Assembly: GCA_035456985.1 (NCBI GenBank)
Contig: DATICE010000121.1
Coordinates: 1-12,630 of the forward strand
DNA length: 12,630 nt
Direction of reading: 5' to 3'
Origin: SG8-41 sp035456985
Lineage (GTDB): Bacteria; Pseudomonadota; Gammaproteobacteria; Burkholderiales; SG8-41
How positions within the stretch are numbered: the stretch's first letter is position 1; the number at the start of each line of letters is the position of its first letter. Positions 1 through 7,309 of the stretch are shown here, one piece after another. The notes beneath the pieces are model-generated. The model searched no databases, was not told the origin of the DNA, and saw nothing but the letters and a program-made list of their open reading frames with translations. A program made the position numbers and the translations under genes.

Positions 1-928
1 GCAGGAGCTCGGCGGTCTCGGGTGCTGAGATCGGGAAGACTTCGCCGGCCGGCTGCGCGCCGGCCGCTGCGGCGACCCCCTCTCCGGTGCCGAAGCCGCC
101 CGCGATCACGCTGAGAAAGTGGCGGTTCATCGCGCGGCACATGATGTAGGAGAGGATGGCGCCGCTCGAGCCCACCAGCGCGCCGGTCACGATCAGGAGA
201 TCGTTCGAGAGCATGAAGCCGGTCGCTGCCGCCGCCCAGCCCGAGTAGCTGTTCAGCATCGAGATCACCACCGGCATGTCCGCGCCGCCGATCGCCATCA
301 CCATGTGGATGCCGAAAAGGAGCGCGATCACCGTCATCACGATGAGCGGCGTCATGCCGTCGGCCATGGAATGCGAGTTGATGAAGCGCCAGCCGAACCA
401 GAGTACGACGATCAGCCCGATCAGGTTGATCCAGTGGCGCGCCGGGAGCAGCATCGGCTTGCCGCTGATCTTGGCCGAGAGCTTGCCGAACGCGATCACC
501 GAGCCCGAAAACGTCACCGCGCCGATCAGGACGCCAATGTAGATCTCCAGATCGTGGATGGTCTTCTCCGCGCCCTTGAAATGGGCGGAGGCGGCGGGAT
601 CAATGTAGTTGGCGAAGCCGACCATCACCGCCGCGATGCCGACCAGGCTGTGCATCAGCGCGACGAGCTCCGGCATCTGCGTCATCTTGACGATGCGCGC
701 GGCAAAGAGCCCGATGGTCGCGCCCACCACCATCGCGCCGATGATCCACGGGTAGCCGGCAGGGGTGACGTTCGGCCCCAGCACGGTCGCAAGCACCGCG
801 ATCGTCATGCCGATCATGCCGTAGAGGTTCCCGCGCCGCGACGTCTCGGGGTTCGAGAGCCCCCCGAGGCTGAGGATGAAGAGGATCGTCGCGCCGATAT
901 AGGAGACGGTGGCCAGGGTTGCGGACAT
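1..928 (-). CDS. pntB: NAD(P) transhydrogenase subunit beta, 3' end outside window
   Basis: This is the beta subunit of the inner-membrane proton-translocating transhydrogenase, which transfers hydride between NADH and NADP+ using the proton gradient. About 309 codons are visible, out of roughly 460 in the family. They run from an ATG at 926-928 through a series of hydrophobic helices. The strongly conserved stretch GGADMPVVISMLNSYSGWAA is present, followed by SNDLLIVTGALVGSSGAILS and an NRHF motif, all hallmarks of PntB domain II. The window ends just after the linker, at the start of the soluble NADP(H)-binding domain III, so that domain cannot be assessed. The start is set by a GGAG ribosome-binding site inside the 12-base gap to pntA. 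The two genes are clearly one operon and form one complex. The identification rests on recalled family sequence and is very secure. Confidence 0.96.
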   Translation of the reverse strand, partial: MSATLATVSYIGATILFILSLGGLSNPETSRRGNLYGMIGMTIAVLATVLGPNVTPAGYPWIIGAMVVGATIGLFAARIVKMTQMPELVALMHSLVGIAAVMVGFANYIDPAASAHFKGAEKTIHDLEIYIGVLIGAVTFSGSVIAFGKLSAKISGKPMLLPARHWINLIGLIVVLWFGWRFINSHSMADGMTPLIVMTVIALLFGIHMVMAIGGADMPVVISMLNSYSGWAAAATGFMLSNDLLIVTGALVGSSGAILSYIMCRAMNRHFLSVIAGGFGTGEGVAAAAGAQPAGEVFPISAPETAELL

Positions 929-940
929 GGATCGTCTCCG

Positions 941-2530
941 TTACTTGCGGAACATCTGGAGCATGCGCTGGGTCACGGCAAAGCCGCCGAACATATTGAT
1001 GGCGACGAGCGCGATGCTCAGCACCGCCAGGCCGATGATCCAGCCGACGGGCCGGTCAGCCGCCTCGGCGACCGGCGGCGCCACCTGCACCAGCGCGCCG
1101 ATGGCGATGATGCTGCTGATGGCATTGGTGACGCTCATGAGCGGCGTGTGCAGCGCGGGCGTCACGTTCCAGATCACCATGTAGCCGATGAAGCAGGCAA
1201 GCACGAACACCGTGAAGTGGCCGAGGAACGCCGGCGGCGCGTAGGCGCCGATGAACCAGAAGGCGGCCGCGGCGGCGAGGAAAAAGATGGCGGTCGCCCG
1301 GGCCGGGGCCGGCGCCCCCGCCCCGCCGTGGCCGTGCGCCTTGGCCGGGGCGGGCACTGCGGGCTTTGCCGCGGCCGGCACCGCGGGTGCTGCCGATAGC
1401 TTGGGGGCGGGCGGCGGCCAGGTGATCTTGCCCTCCTTCACGACCGTGGTGCCGCGAATCACCTCGTCGTCCATGTTGACGTTGATGACCCCGTCCTTGG
1501 TCTTGCACAGTTCCTCGGCGAGTCGGAACAGGTTCGTCGCATACAGCGTGCTCGACTGCTTGGACAGGCGGCTCGGCAGGTCGGAATATCCGATGATGGT
1601 TACGCCGTGCTTCACGGCCACCTGGTGGGGCACGGTCAACTCGCAGTTGCCACCCTGCTCCGCAGCGAGATCCACGATGACGCTGCCCGGCCTCATCGAC
1701 CTCACCATGTCCGCGGTAATCAGCTTAGGCGCCGGCTTGCCTGGAATGAGCGCGGTGGTGATGATGATGTCCACGTCCTTCGCCTGCTTGGCAAAAACCT
1801 CCGCCTGGGCCTTGAGAAAACCCTCGCTCATGACTTTGGCATAGCCGCCGACGCCGGCGCCTTCCTCCTGGTAGTCCACGGTCACGAACTCGCCGCCCAT
1901 GGACTTGACCTGATCGCCCACCTCGGGACGCGTGTCATTGGCACGCACGATGGCGCCGAGGCCCGAAGCCGTGCCGATCGCAGCGAGACCTGCGACGCCC
2001 GCGCCGATGACGAAAACCTTGGCCGGCGGCACCTTGCCCGCGGCCGTAATCTGGCCGGTGAAAAAGCGTCCGAAATGGTGCGCCGCCTCGATGATCGCGC
2101 GGTAGCCGGCGATGTTGGCCATCGAGGAGAGCGCATCGAGCTTCTGCGCGCGCGAGATGCGCGGCACGCTGTCCATCGCCAGCACGGTGGCTTTCTTCGC
2201 CGCGAACTGCTTCAGCAGCTCGGGGTTCTGAGCCGGCCAGATGAAGCTGACCAGCGTGCCGCCCTCGCGCATCAGGCCGAGTTCCTCCGCGCTGGGTCCG
2301 CGCACCTTGAAGACGATGTCGGATGCGGCCCACAGCCTGGCCGCATCGCCAATGATCTCGGCGCCCGCGGCGCGATAGGCATCGTCGCTGAAGTTCGCAG
2401 CCTCGCCGGCGCCGCTTTCCACGGCAACCTTGAAGCCCAGCTTGATGAGCTTCTCGACGACTTCCGGCACGGTGGCGACACGCTTCTCGCCCGCCGCGGT
2501 CTCCCGTGGCACACCTATGACCTGAGGCAT
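941..2530 (-). CDS. pntA: NAD(P) transhydrogenase subunit alpha, full length
   Basis: This 529-residue protein is the NAD(H)-binding subunit of the proton-translocating transhydrogenase, with the two alpha parts (PntAA and PntAB) in one chain as in Escherichia coli (about 510 residues). Residues 1-375 form domain I, with the RAQKLDALSS segment near 128-136 and the Rossmann motif GAGVAG at 176-181 followed by RANDTRPEV. A linker rich in Ala and Pro, including a His/Gly patch (AHGHGGAG), covers about 378-415. About four transmembrane helices follow, with the conserved FLGHFTVF, HTPLMSVTNAIS and NMFGGFAVTQRML segments. The start at 2530 is supported by a purine-rich AGGGGAG just upstream and by the usual N-terminus of the family. 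An extended -10 promoter lies about 40 bases upstream. The long low-complexity linker is the only unusual part. Confidence 0.97.
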   Translation of the reverse strand: MPQVIGVPRETAAGEKRVATVPEVVEKLIKLGFKVAVESGAGEAANFSDDAYRAAGAEIIGDAARLWAASDIVFKVRGPSAEELGLMREGGTLVSFIWPAQNPELLKQFAAKKATVLAMDSVPRISRAQKLDALSSMANIAGYRAIIEAAHHFGRFFTGQITAAGKVPPAKVFVIGAGVAGLAAIGTASGLGAIVRANDTRPEVGDQVKSMGGEFVTVDYQEEGAGVGGYAKVMSEGFLKAQAEVFAKQAKDVDIIITTALIPGKPAPKLITADMVRSMRPGSVIVDLAAEQGGNCELTVPHQVAVKHGVTIIGYSDLPSRLSKQSSTLYATNLFRLAEELCKTKDGVINVNMDDEVIRGTTVVKEGKITWPPPAPKLSAAPAVPAAAKPAVPAPAKAHGHGGAGAPAPARATAIFFLAAAAAFWFIGAYAPPAFLGHFTVFVLACFIGYMVIWNVTPALHTPLMSVTNAISSIIAIGALVQVAPPVAEAADRPVGWIIGLAVLSIALVAINMFGGFAVTQRMLQMFRK

Positions 2531-2533
2531 GGA

Positions 2534-2578
2534 CTCCCCTTATGGATCACTGCATGACGCTGACCGCCGATGATACCA
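2534..2578 (-). promoter_or_regulatory. pntAB promoter (extended -10) and ribosome-binding site
   Basis: On the minus strand TGGTATCAT occupies 2578-2570, matching an extended -10 (TGn plus five of six bases of TATAAT). No good -35 is visible, which is tolerated with an extended -10. The predicted transcript start near 2563 gives a leader of about 32 bases, and AGGGGAG (2540-2534) lies just before the ATG at 2530. It suggests that pntAB has its own promoter rather than depending on the aldolase gene upstream. This is inferred from sequence alone. Confidence 0.5.
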
Positions 2579-2640
2579 AGCTGACAGCGAGAAGCGTGAG
2601 TGCGCGATTGATCCAGATCAAGTGCGCCGCGCCCCGGGAC

Positions 2641-2666
2641 GCTCTCGGGCCTCGAACCCGTAGAGC
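2641..2666. other. hairpin downstream of the aldolase gene
   Basis: GCTCTCGGG (2641-2649) pairs with CCCG (2657-2660) and AGAGC (2662-2666) around a seven-base loop, with one bulged T: a nine-base-pair stem. It sits 23 bases beyond the aldolase stop codon. No U-run follows on either strand, so it is not a classical intrinsic terminator. It could still cap or stabilise the 3' end of the aldolase mRNA, or act with Rho. The rest of the 158-base gap holds the pntAB promoter. Confidence 0.35.
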
Positions 2667-2688
2667 CTAACGGAGGGTTTTCCCGGGA

Positions 2689-3474
2689 TCAGAATTTGAT
2701 GCCGCGCAGGAAATCGGCGCGTGTCTTGGCGCCGGCCATCATGAACGAGAGGTCCGAGCCGGAAAGGATCATGCGCATGCCCATCTGGATGTACTTCTCC
2801 ATGAGCTTGGGCTCGTAGACCCCGCCCATGCCCGGGTGCTTGCCGTGCTTCGCGCACGCGGCGATGACCTTCCTGTAGGCGTCTTCCACCCTCGGATCCG
2901 TGAACTGGCCGGGAATGCCCAGCTCCGCGCACAGGTCGTTGGTGCCGATCAGCAGCACGTCGACGCCCGCCACCTGCGCGATCGCGTCCGCGTTGGCGAT
3001 CGCCTTCGGCGTCTCGAGCATGACGACGACGAGCGTCAGTTCGTTCACCGTCTTCGTGGCCTCGCCCACCGGCACGCTTCGAAATCCGAGCTGGGGCTGC
3101 GCGCCGGCGACCGAGCGATGCCCGAGCGGAGGATAGCGGCATGCCCTGGCGATCCGCTGCGCCTCCTCGACCGTGTCGACGTGCGGAGCCACGATACCTT
3201 GCGCGCCGTTGTCGAGCAGGCGCGAGGCGTGGTAGTGCTCGTGGCCGGGCACCCGCACGATCGGCGTGATGCCGGCACCGAGCGAGGCCATGGCGAGCTG
3301 GGACGCGAGATCGACGTCCATCGAGCTGTGCTCCATGTCAATGAAGAGCCAGTCGAAGCCGCACGTCTTCGCGATGGACGCGATGTCCACGGTGCGCGCC
3401 TGACGCGCGCCCAGGCCGAGCGCGAGCTCTCCGGCCGCAAGCCGGCGCTTGGTCAGATTGGCGAAGGATTCCAT
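2689..3474 (-). CDS. HpcH/HpaI-family class II aldolase
   Basis: This 261-residue protein belongs to the HpcH/HpaI aldolases. These are metal-dependent enzymes that cleave 2-oxo-4-hydroxy acids to pyruvate (or a relative) and an aldehyde. Counted from the chosen start, the key residues align well with HpaI: His49 in FIDMEHS (catalytic base), Arg74 in IVRVPG (pyruvate binding), and Glu154 in MLETPKAI plus Asp180 in IGTNDL (metal ligands). The spacings are almost identical to HpaI. The true substrate cannot be told; candidates include 4-hydroxy-2-oxoheptanedioate, 2-dehydro-3-deoxyglucarate or a deoxy-rhamnonate. I chose the ATG at 3472-3474 because it fits the family N-terminus and because the likely -10 box overlaps the next upstream ATG (3505-3507). 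No clear Shine-Dalgarno precedes it. No other catabolic gene lies nearby. Confidence 0.9.
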   Translation of the reverse strand: MESFANLTKRRLAAGELALGLGARQARTVDIASIAKTCGFDWLFIDMEHSSMDVDLASQLAMASLGAGITPIVRVPGHEHYHASRLLDNGAQGIVAPHVDTVEEAQRIARACRYPPLGHRSVAGAQPQLGFRSVPVGEATKTVNELTLVVVMLETPKAIANADAIAQVAGVDVLLIGTNDLCAELGIPGQFTDPRVEDAYRKVIAACAKHGKHPGMGGVYEPKLMEKYIQMGMRMILSGSDLSFMMAGAKTRADFLRGIKF

Positions 3475-3505
3475 GATAATTTCTGTCGTGAGTGAGGGAG
3501 CGCGC

Positions 3506-3511
3506 ATTGTA
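3506..3511 (-). promoter_or_regulatory. candidate -10 box of the aldolase gene
   Basis: TACAAT reads on the minus strand at 3511-3506, matching five of six -10 bases. It would start transcription near 3499 and leave a 25-base leader before the ATG at 3474. No convincing -35 is seen; the upstream positions fall in the heptad repeats shared with the divergent mutL promoter region. Confidence 0.4.
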
Positions 3512-3525
3512 GCAGCCTGAACGTA

Positions 3526-3569
3526 CGTGATTCGTGAATCGTGGATCGACCCGCAATCCACAACCCACG
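3526..3569. repeat. heptanucleotide repeats in two orientations
   Basis: Three adjacent heptamers read CGTGATT (3526-3532), CGTGAAT (3533-3539) and CGTGGAT (3540-3546). After a nine-base spacer the same family appears inverted: ATCCACA (3556-3562) and ACCCACG (3563-3569), which on the minus strand read TGTGGAT and CGTGGGT. The cluster sits between the divergent aldolase and mutL promoters and overlaps the predicted mutL -35. It could be an array of regulator half-sites or simply an expanding short repeat. Confidence 0.7.
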
Positions 3570-3586
3570 ACGCACGCCGCTATAAT
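3557..3586 (+). promoter_or_regulatory. mutL promoter with consensus -10
   Basis: A perfect TATAAT lies at 3581-3586. A four-of-six -35, TCCACA, lies at 3557-3562, giving an 18-base spacer. The usual start of transcription, about seven bases after the -10, would be the A of the mutL ATG at 3593, so the mRNA may have no leader. No Shine-Dalgarno precedes the ATG. Confidence 0.55.
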
Positions 3587-3592
3587 TCGGGA

Positions 3593-5329
3593 ATGAGCGG
3601 CATCCGCGTACTCCCAGAACTGCTGATCAGCCAGATCGCCGCGGGGGAAGTCGTCGAACGCCCCGCCTCCGCTCTCAAGGAACTGCTGGAAAACAGCCTT
3701 GACGCCGGAACGCGCGGGATTACCGTTCAGCTCGCGGGCGGCGGCACGAAGCTCATCAAGGTCACGGACGACGGCGGCGGCATCGCGCGGGAGGACCTGC
3801 ACCTCGCGCTCGCCCGCCACGCCACCAGCAAGATTGCCGCGCTCGAGGACCTGGAGCGCGTGGCGAGCCTCGGCTTCCGCGGCGAAGCGCTCGCGAGCAT
3901 CGCCGCGGTGTCACGCCTCACGCTGACAAGCCGCCGCGCCGGCGAAAAGCACGCCTGGACCGTAACCGCCAGCGGCGCGGAGGTTTCCAAGCCGGCACCA
4001 GCGCCGCTCGCCGTGGGCACCAGCGTCGAGGTGCGCGACCTCTATTTCAACACGCCCGCGCGCCGCAAGTTCCTGAAGTCCGAGGCCACGGAGTACGCGC
4101 ATTGCGAGGAGGCGTTCCGACGGATCGCGCTCTCCCGCCCCGACGTCGCCTTCACGCTGCAGCACAACGGGCGCGGCCGCTACCACCTCAGGCCCCAGCC
4201 GCCGCTCGGCCGCATCGGCGCTGTGCTGGGCGAGGATTTTCACGACGGCGCGCTCCAGTTCGACGAAGCGAGCGCCGGGCTGCGCCTGCACGGGGCGGCC
4301 GGCCTGCCGGCGCGCGCGCGCGCAAGCCGCGACGAACAGTATTGCTTCGTGAACGGCCGCTTCGTGCGGGACCGGCTTATTGCGCACGCCATCCGCCAGG
4401 CCTACCAGGACGTGCTGCACCACGAGCAGTACCCCTCGTTCGTGCTGTTCCTGGAGATCGATCCCGCACAGGTGGACGTCAACGTCCACCCGACCAAGAC
4501 CGAGGTGCGCTTCCGCGACGCGCGCGGCGTGCACCAGTTCGTGTTCCATGCACTGAACAAGGCACTCGCCGGCGCCGTGGCAGGCGCAGAGACGGGCCGG
4601 AGTCCTGTCACGGCGCCTGCGCCGGCATTCACCGCGCAACCGGTGCGCCAGGCCGCCATGGCACTAGCGGCGGCGGAGCCTGCGGCGTTCTACGAAACCC
4701 TTTTCGGGAAATCGACGCCCGACACTCCCCTGCCGGACGCGGAAGAGGCGCCTCTCGGCTTTGCACTGGCGCAACTTGGCGGGGTCTACGTGCTCGCCCA
4801 GAACCGGCACGGCCTCGTGATCGTGGACATGCACGCCGCCCATGAGCGCATCATGTACGAGAAGTTGAAGGGTGCGCTCGACACGCGCGAGATCCCGATG
4901 CAGCCGCTGCTCGTCCCGGTGACCTTTCCTGCCCAGCCCCTCGATGTCTCGACGGTTGAAGAGCACGGAGCGGTGCTGCGCACCATCGGATTCGACATCG
5001 CCGCCGCTTCCTCTTCTTCGCTCATCGTGCGGGCCGTGCCGGCGCTGCTGGCCGATGCCGATGCGCGGCGCCTCGCGTCCGACGTGCTGCGCGAGCTGCG
5101 CGAGTACGGCGCGAGTCGCGTCCTCACCGAGCGCCGCAACGAGCTGCTGGCGACGATGGCGTGCCACGCCGCGGTGCGCGCCAACCGCAAGCTGGCGGTT
5201 CCCGAGATGAACGGCCTGCTGCGCGAGATGGAGGCGACCGAACGCTCCGGCCAGTGCAACCATGGCCGGCCGACCTGGCATCAGGTGACGCTGGCCGAGC
5301 TCGACAAGCTTTTCATGCGCGGACGCTGA
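3593..5329 (+). CDS. mutL: DNA mismatch repair protein MutL, endonuclease type
   Basis: MutL (578 residues here) is the ATPase that links MutS mismatch recognition to strand removal. The GHKL ATPase domain shows QIAAGEVVERPAS at 14-26, the catalytic Glu33 and metal ligand Asn34 in KELLENSLDAG, then DDGGGI, HATSKI and LGFRGEALASIAAVS. A variable linker rich in Ala and Pro spans about 340-385. The C-terminal domain carries DMHAAHERIMYE at 412-423, a form of the metal-binding motif DQHAX2EX4E, with ACHAAV at 523-528 and CNHGRP at 555-560. These mark a MutL with its own nicking activity, unlike E. coli MutL, which relies on MutH. An upstream in-frame start at 3527 would add 22 residues with no family resemblance and lies before the promoter, so I use 3593. 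miaA follows after 13 bases. Confidence 0.97.
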   Translation: MSGIRVLPELLISQIAAGEVVERPASALKELLENSLDAGTRGITVQLAGGGTKLIKVTDDGGGIAREDLHLALARHATSKIAALEDLERVASLGFRGEALASIAAVSRLTLTSRRAGEKHAWTVTASGAEVSKPAPAPLAVGTSVEVRDLYFNTPARRKFLKSEATEYAHCEEAFRRIALSRPDVAFTLQHNGRGRYHLRPQPPLGRIGAVLGEDFHDGALQFDEASAGLRLHGAAGLPARARASRDEQYCFVNGRFVRDRLIAHAIRQAYQDVLHHEQYPSFVLFLEIDPAQVDVNVHPTKTEVRFRDARGVHQFVFHALNKALAGAVAGAETGRSPVTAPAPAFTAQPVRQAAMALAAAEPAAFYETLFGKSTPDTPLPDAEEAPLGFALAQLGGVYVLAQNRHGLVIVDMHAAHERIMYEKLKGALDTREIPMQPLLVPVTFPAQPLDVSTVEEHGAVLRTIGFDIAAASSSSLIVRAVPALLADADARRLASDVLRELREYGASRVLTERRNELLATMACHAAVRANRKLAVPEMNGLLREMEATERSGQCNHGRPTWHQVTLAELDKLFMRGR

Positions 5330-5342
5330 AGGCAGTGACGCG

Positions 5343-6458
5343 GTGACGAAGAAGCGCAAGTCGAAGCCCAAAACTGCCCGGAAGAAGGCCGCGGCGCCGC
5401 GGCGGTCCGCGCGTGCAAAAAGCGTCGCGGCGCCTGCCCGCTCACCCACCATCCCGTCTCCGTCCCCCGCCGCTCCTCCTTCCTCAACCCAACGCCGCCA
5501 ACCGTCCGCAAGACTGCCGCCGGCGATCCTGCTCATGGGCCCGACGGCGAGCGGCAAGACCGCGGTGGCGATGCGGCTCGCTCGGGAGCTGCCGTGCGAG
5601 ATCATCAGCGTCGATTCGGCCCAGATCTACAAGGGAATGGACATCGGCACGGCGAAGCCCGGCGCCGCGCTGCTCACCGAGGCGCCGCATCACCTGATCG
5701 ACATCGTGGAGCCGCACGAGCGCTACTCTGCCGCGCGCTTCCGCGACGATGCGCTGGCGCTCATGCGCGAGATCACCGAGCGCGACCGCATTCCCCTGCT
5801 GGTCGGCGGCACCATGCTCTACTTCCAGGCGTTGACCGAGGGGTTGAACGAGCTGCCGGAAGCCGATCCGATGATCCGTCTCATGATCGACACCATGGCC
5901 GGGGAGCAGGGCTGGCCCGCGGTGCATGCGCGGCTGGCTCGAGTGGATCCCGAGACCGCGGCGCGCCTGGAGCCGAACGATGCCCAGCGCATCCAGCGCG
6001 CGCTCGAGATCTACTACATCACGAACAAGCCGCTGTCGCACCTTCTGAAGAAGCCCAAGTACGTCTATTTTCCCTACACGCCGCTCAAGGTATCGCTCGT
6101 TCCCGGCGACCGCGAGCCCCTGCACGCCCGGATCGCGCAGCGCTTTGAGGAGATGCTCGCATCCGGACTCGTGGAGGAACTGAGGAAGTTGCGCGAGGAC
6201 TACCCGCTCGAAGCCGGCATGCCCTCGATGCGCTGCGTGGGCTACCGCCAGGCGTGGGAGCACCTCGAGGGCAGGATCGGCGGCGAGGCACTGCGCGAGC
6301 AAGGCATCGCGGCGACCCGCCAGCTCGCCAAGCGCCAGCTCACCTGGCTGCGCGCAATGGAGGGCGTGACCGAGTTCGACTGCCTCGGGGAGGACGTCGC
6401 CGACCGGGTGCTCGAGTACCTCCGGCGCGAGCTCGAGGCGCTGCTGGTGAGCGGCTAG
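5343..6458 (+). CDS. miaA: tRNA dimethylallyltransferase
   Basis: MiaA transfers the dimethylallyl group of DMAPP to N6 of adenosine 37 in tRNAs reading codons that begin with U. The 371-residue product shows the P-loop GPTASGKT at 66-73, SVDSAQIYKGMDIGTAKP, HHLIDIVEP, PLLVGGTMLYF, EPNDAQRIQRALEI and GYRQAWEHL, then ATRQLAKRQLTWLRAM: the complete catalytic and tRNA-binding signature. The first 57 or so residues are an added basic, Ala/Pro/Ser-rich segment absent from typical MiaA (about 310 residues). I see no plausible start nearer the P-loop, so the GTG at 5343, preceded by AAGG, stands. The pairing with mutL is conserved in many proteobacteria; hfq, often next, is absent here. The stop codon overlaps that of the convergent downstream gene. 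Confidence 0.95.
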   Translation: MTKKRKSKPKTARKKAAAPRRSARAKSVAAPARSPTIPSPSPAAPPSSTQRRQPSARLPPAILLMGPTASGKTAVAMRLARELPCEIISVDSAQIYKGMDIGTAKPGAALLTEAPHHLIDIVEPHERYSAARFRDDALALMREITERDRIPLLVGGTMLYFQALTEGLNELPEADPMIRLMIDTMAGEQGWPAVHARLARVDPETAARLEPNDAQRIQRALEIYYITNKPLSHLLKKPKYVYFPYTPLKVSLVPGDREPLHARIAQRFEEMLASGLVEELRKLREDYPLEAGMPSMRCVGYRQAWEHLEGRIGGEALREQGIAATRQLAKRQLTWLRAMEGVTEFDCLGEDVADRVLEYLRRELEALLVSG

Positions 6459-7306
6459 GCCCGCCGCGAGGTCATGTCCCGCAGGCGGTCGGCCGCCGCC
6501 TTGAGCAGCGACACCGCAAAGTCCGGCTTGGTCTTCACCATCGTCAGGAAGTCGCCGCGGTTGATCGCGATCAGGTCGCAGTCGGTCTCGGCAACCGCGG
6601 TGGCCGCGCGAGGGGACTGATCGATCAGGGCCATCTCGCCGAACACGCCGCCGGGGCCCACCCACTCGACGAGCTTGTTTTTGATCGAGATGGCGACCCG
6701 GCCCGACAGCACGACGTACATGAACACCCCCGCCTCGCCCTCCGTCATGATGACCCTGTTGAGCGGGCAGTGTTGGGGCGGGCGATGCTGGGTCGCCACC
6801 ATCAGGCCCCTGAGAAGCCTGTCGTCGAGGAGCCTCCGCGCGCGCGTCCCATCGGAAGCATCGAGCGCCTTGGTCACGGAGAGCATCGTGACAGTCAGGC
6901 GCAACCGGTTGATCAGTATGATCATCAGCATCAGCGCGAATTCCGGCATCCTCTGGATCGCGCGCTGAAACTGCTCCGCGTCAAGCGACACCACGCGGCA
7001 ACCCGTGCGGGCGGTCGCCGTCGCGCTGCGCGGCAGCTGGCTGATGGCGGCCATCTCGCCGAATATCTCCCCAGCCTTGACGACGTCGATGGCTTTGCCG
7101 CCGCGGGTCACGCTCACCTGGCCTTCCTCCAGGAGATACATCCGGTCGCTGTTCTGGTTCTCGGTGAAGAAGACCGTGCCCTTGGGCACGAGCTCGACAT
7201 TCCCGAGCGACTCGAAACAGATCCGCGCAACCTTCGGATCGTAGATCTCGCTTTTCGAGGGCCGCCGCGTGAAATCGAGGTCGTCCAGACTCCGGCCTTT
7301 GCTCAT
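6455..7306 (-). CDS. protein with tandem cyclic-nucleotide-binding domains
   Basis: The 283-residue product holds two cNMP-binding beta-roll domains and nothing else recognisable. The first, about 30-145, has the phosphate-binding cassette FGEMAAISQLPRSATA at 82-97. The second, about 165-275, has FGEMALIDQSPRAATA at 222-237. Both keep the Gly-Glu pair and the Arg that contacts the cyclic phosphate, so both could bind cAMP or cGMP. There is no C-terminal helix-turn-helix as in CRP/FNR, no membrane segment and no kinase domain. It is therefore probably a sensory or regulatory-subunit-like protein with an unknown partner. The start is three bases after the xseA stop (TGACCGATG), with GGTGA serving as a close ribosome-binding site, which suggests translational coupling to xseA. 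A functional link to exonuclease VII is not implied. Confidence 0.88.
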   Translation of the reverse strand: MSKGRSLDDLDFTRRPSKSEIYDPKVARICFESLGNVELVPKGTVFFTENQNSDRMYLLEEGQVSVTRGGKAIDVVKAGEIFGEMAAISQLPRSATATARTGCRVVSLDAEQFQRAIQRMPEFALMLMIILINRLRLTVTMLSVTKALDASDGTRARRLLDDRLLRGLMVATQHRPPQHCPLNRVIMTEGEAGVFMYVVLSGRVAISIKNKLVEWVGPGGVFGEMALIDQSPRAATAVAETDCDLIAINRGDFLTMVKTKPDFAVSLLKAAADRLRDMTSRRA

Positions 7307-7309
7307 CGG

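Noticed and set aside
119..1399. Long plus-strand open frame opposite pntB and pntA
   Set aside because: The predicted protein is a His/Arg/Asp-rich string typical of antisense reading of GC-rich genes; the minus-strand pnt genes are certain.
2641..2666. Minus-strand GGGTTCGAGGCCC resembling a tRNA T-arm
   Set aside because: No anticodon arm, D-arm, acceptor stem or CCA can be fitted around it; the hairpin alone is the simpler reading.
3527..3592. Upstream in-frame start for mutL adding 22 residues
   Set aside because: The added residues come from the repeat and promoter region, and MutL proteins begin at the position encoded from 3593.
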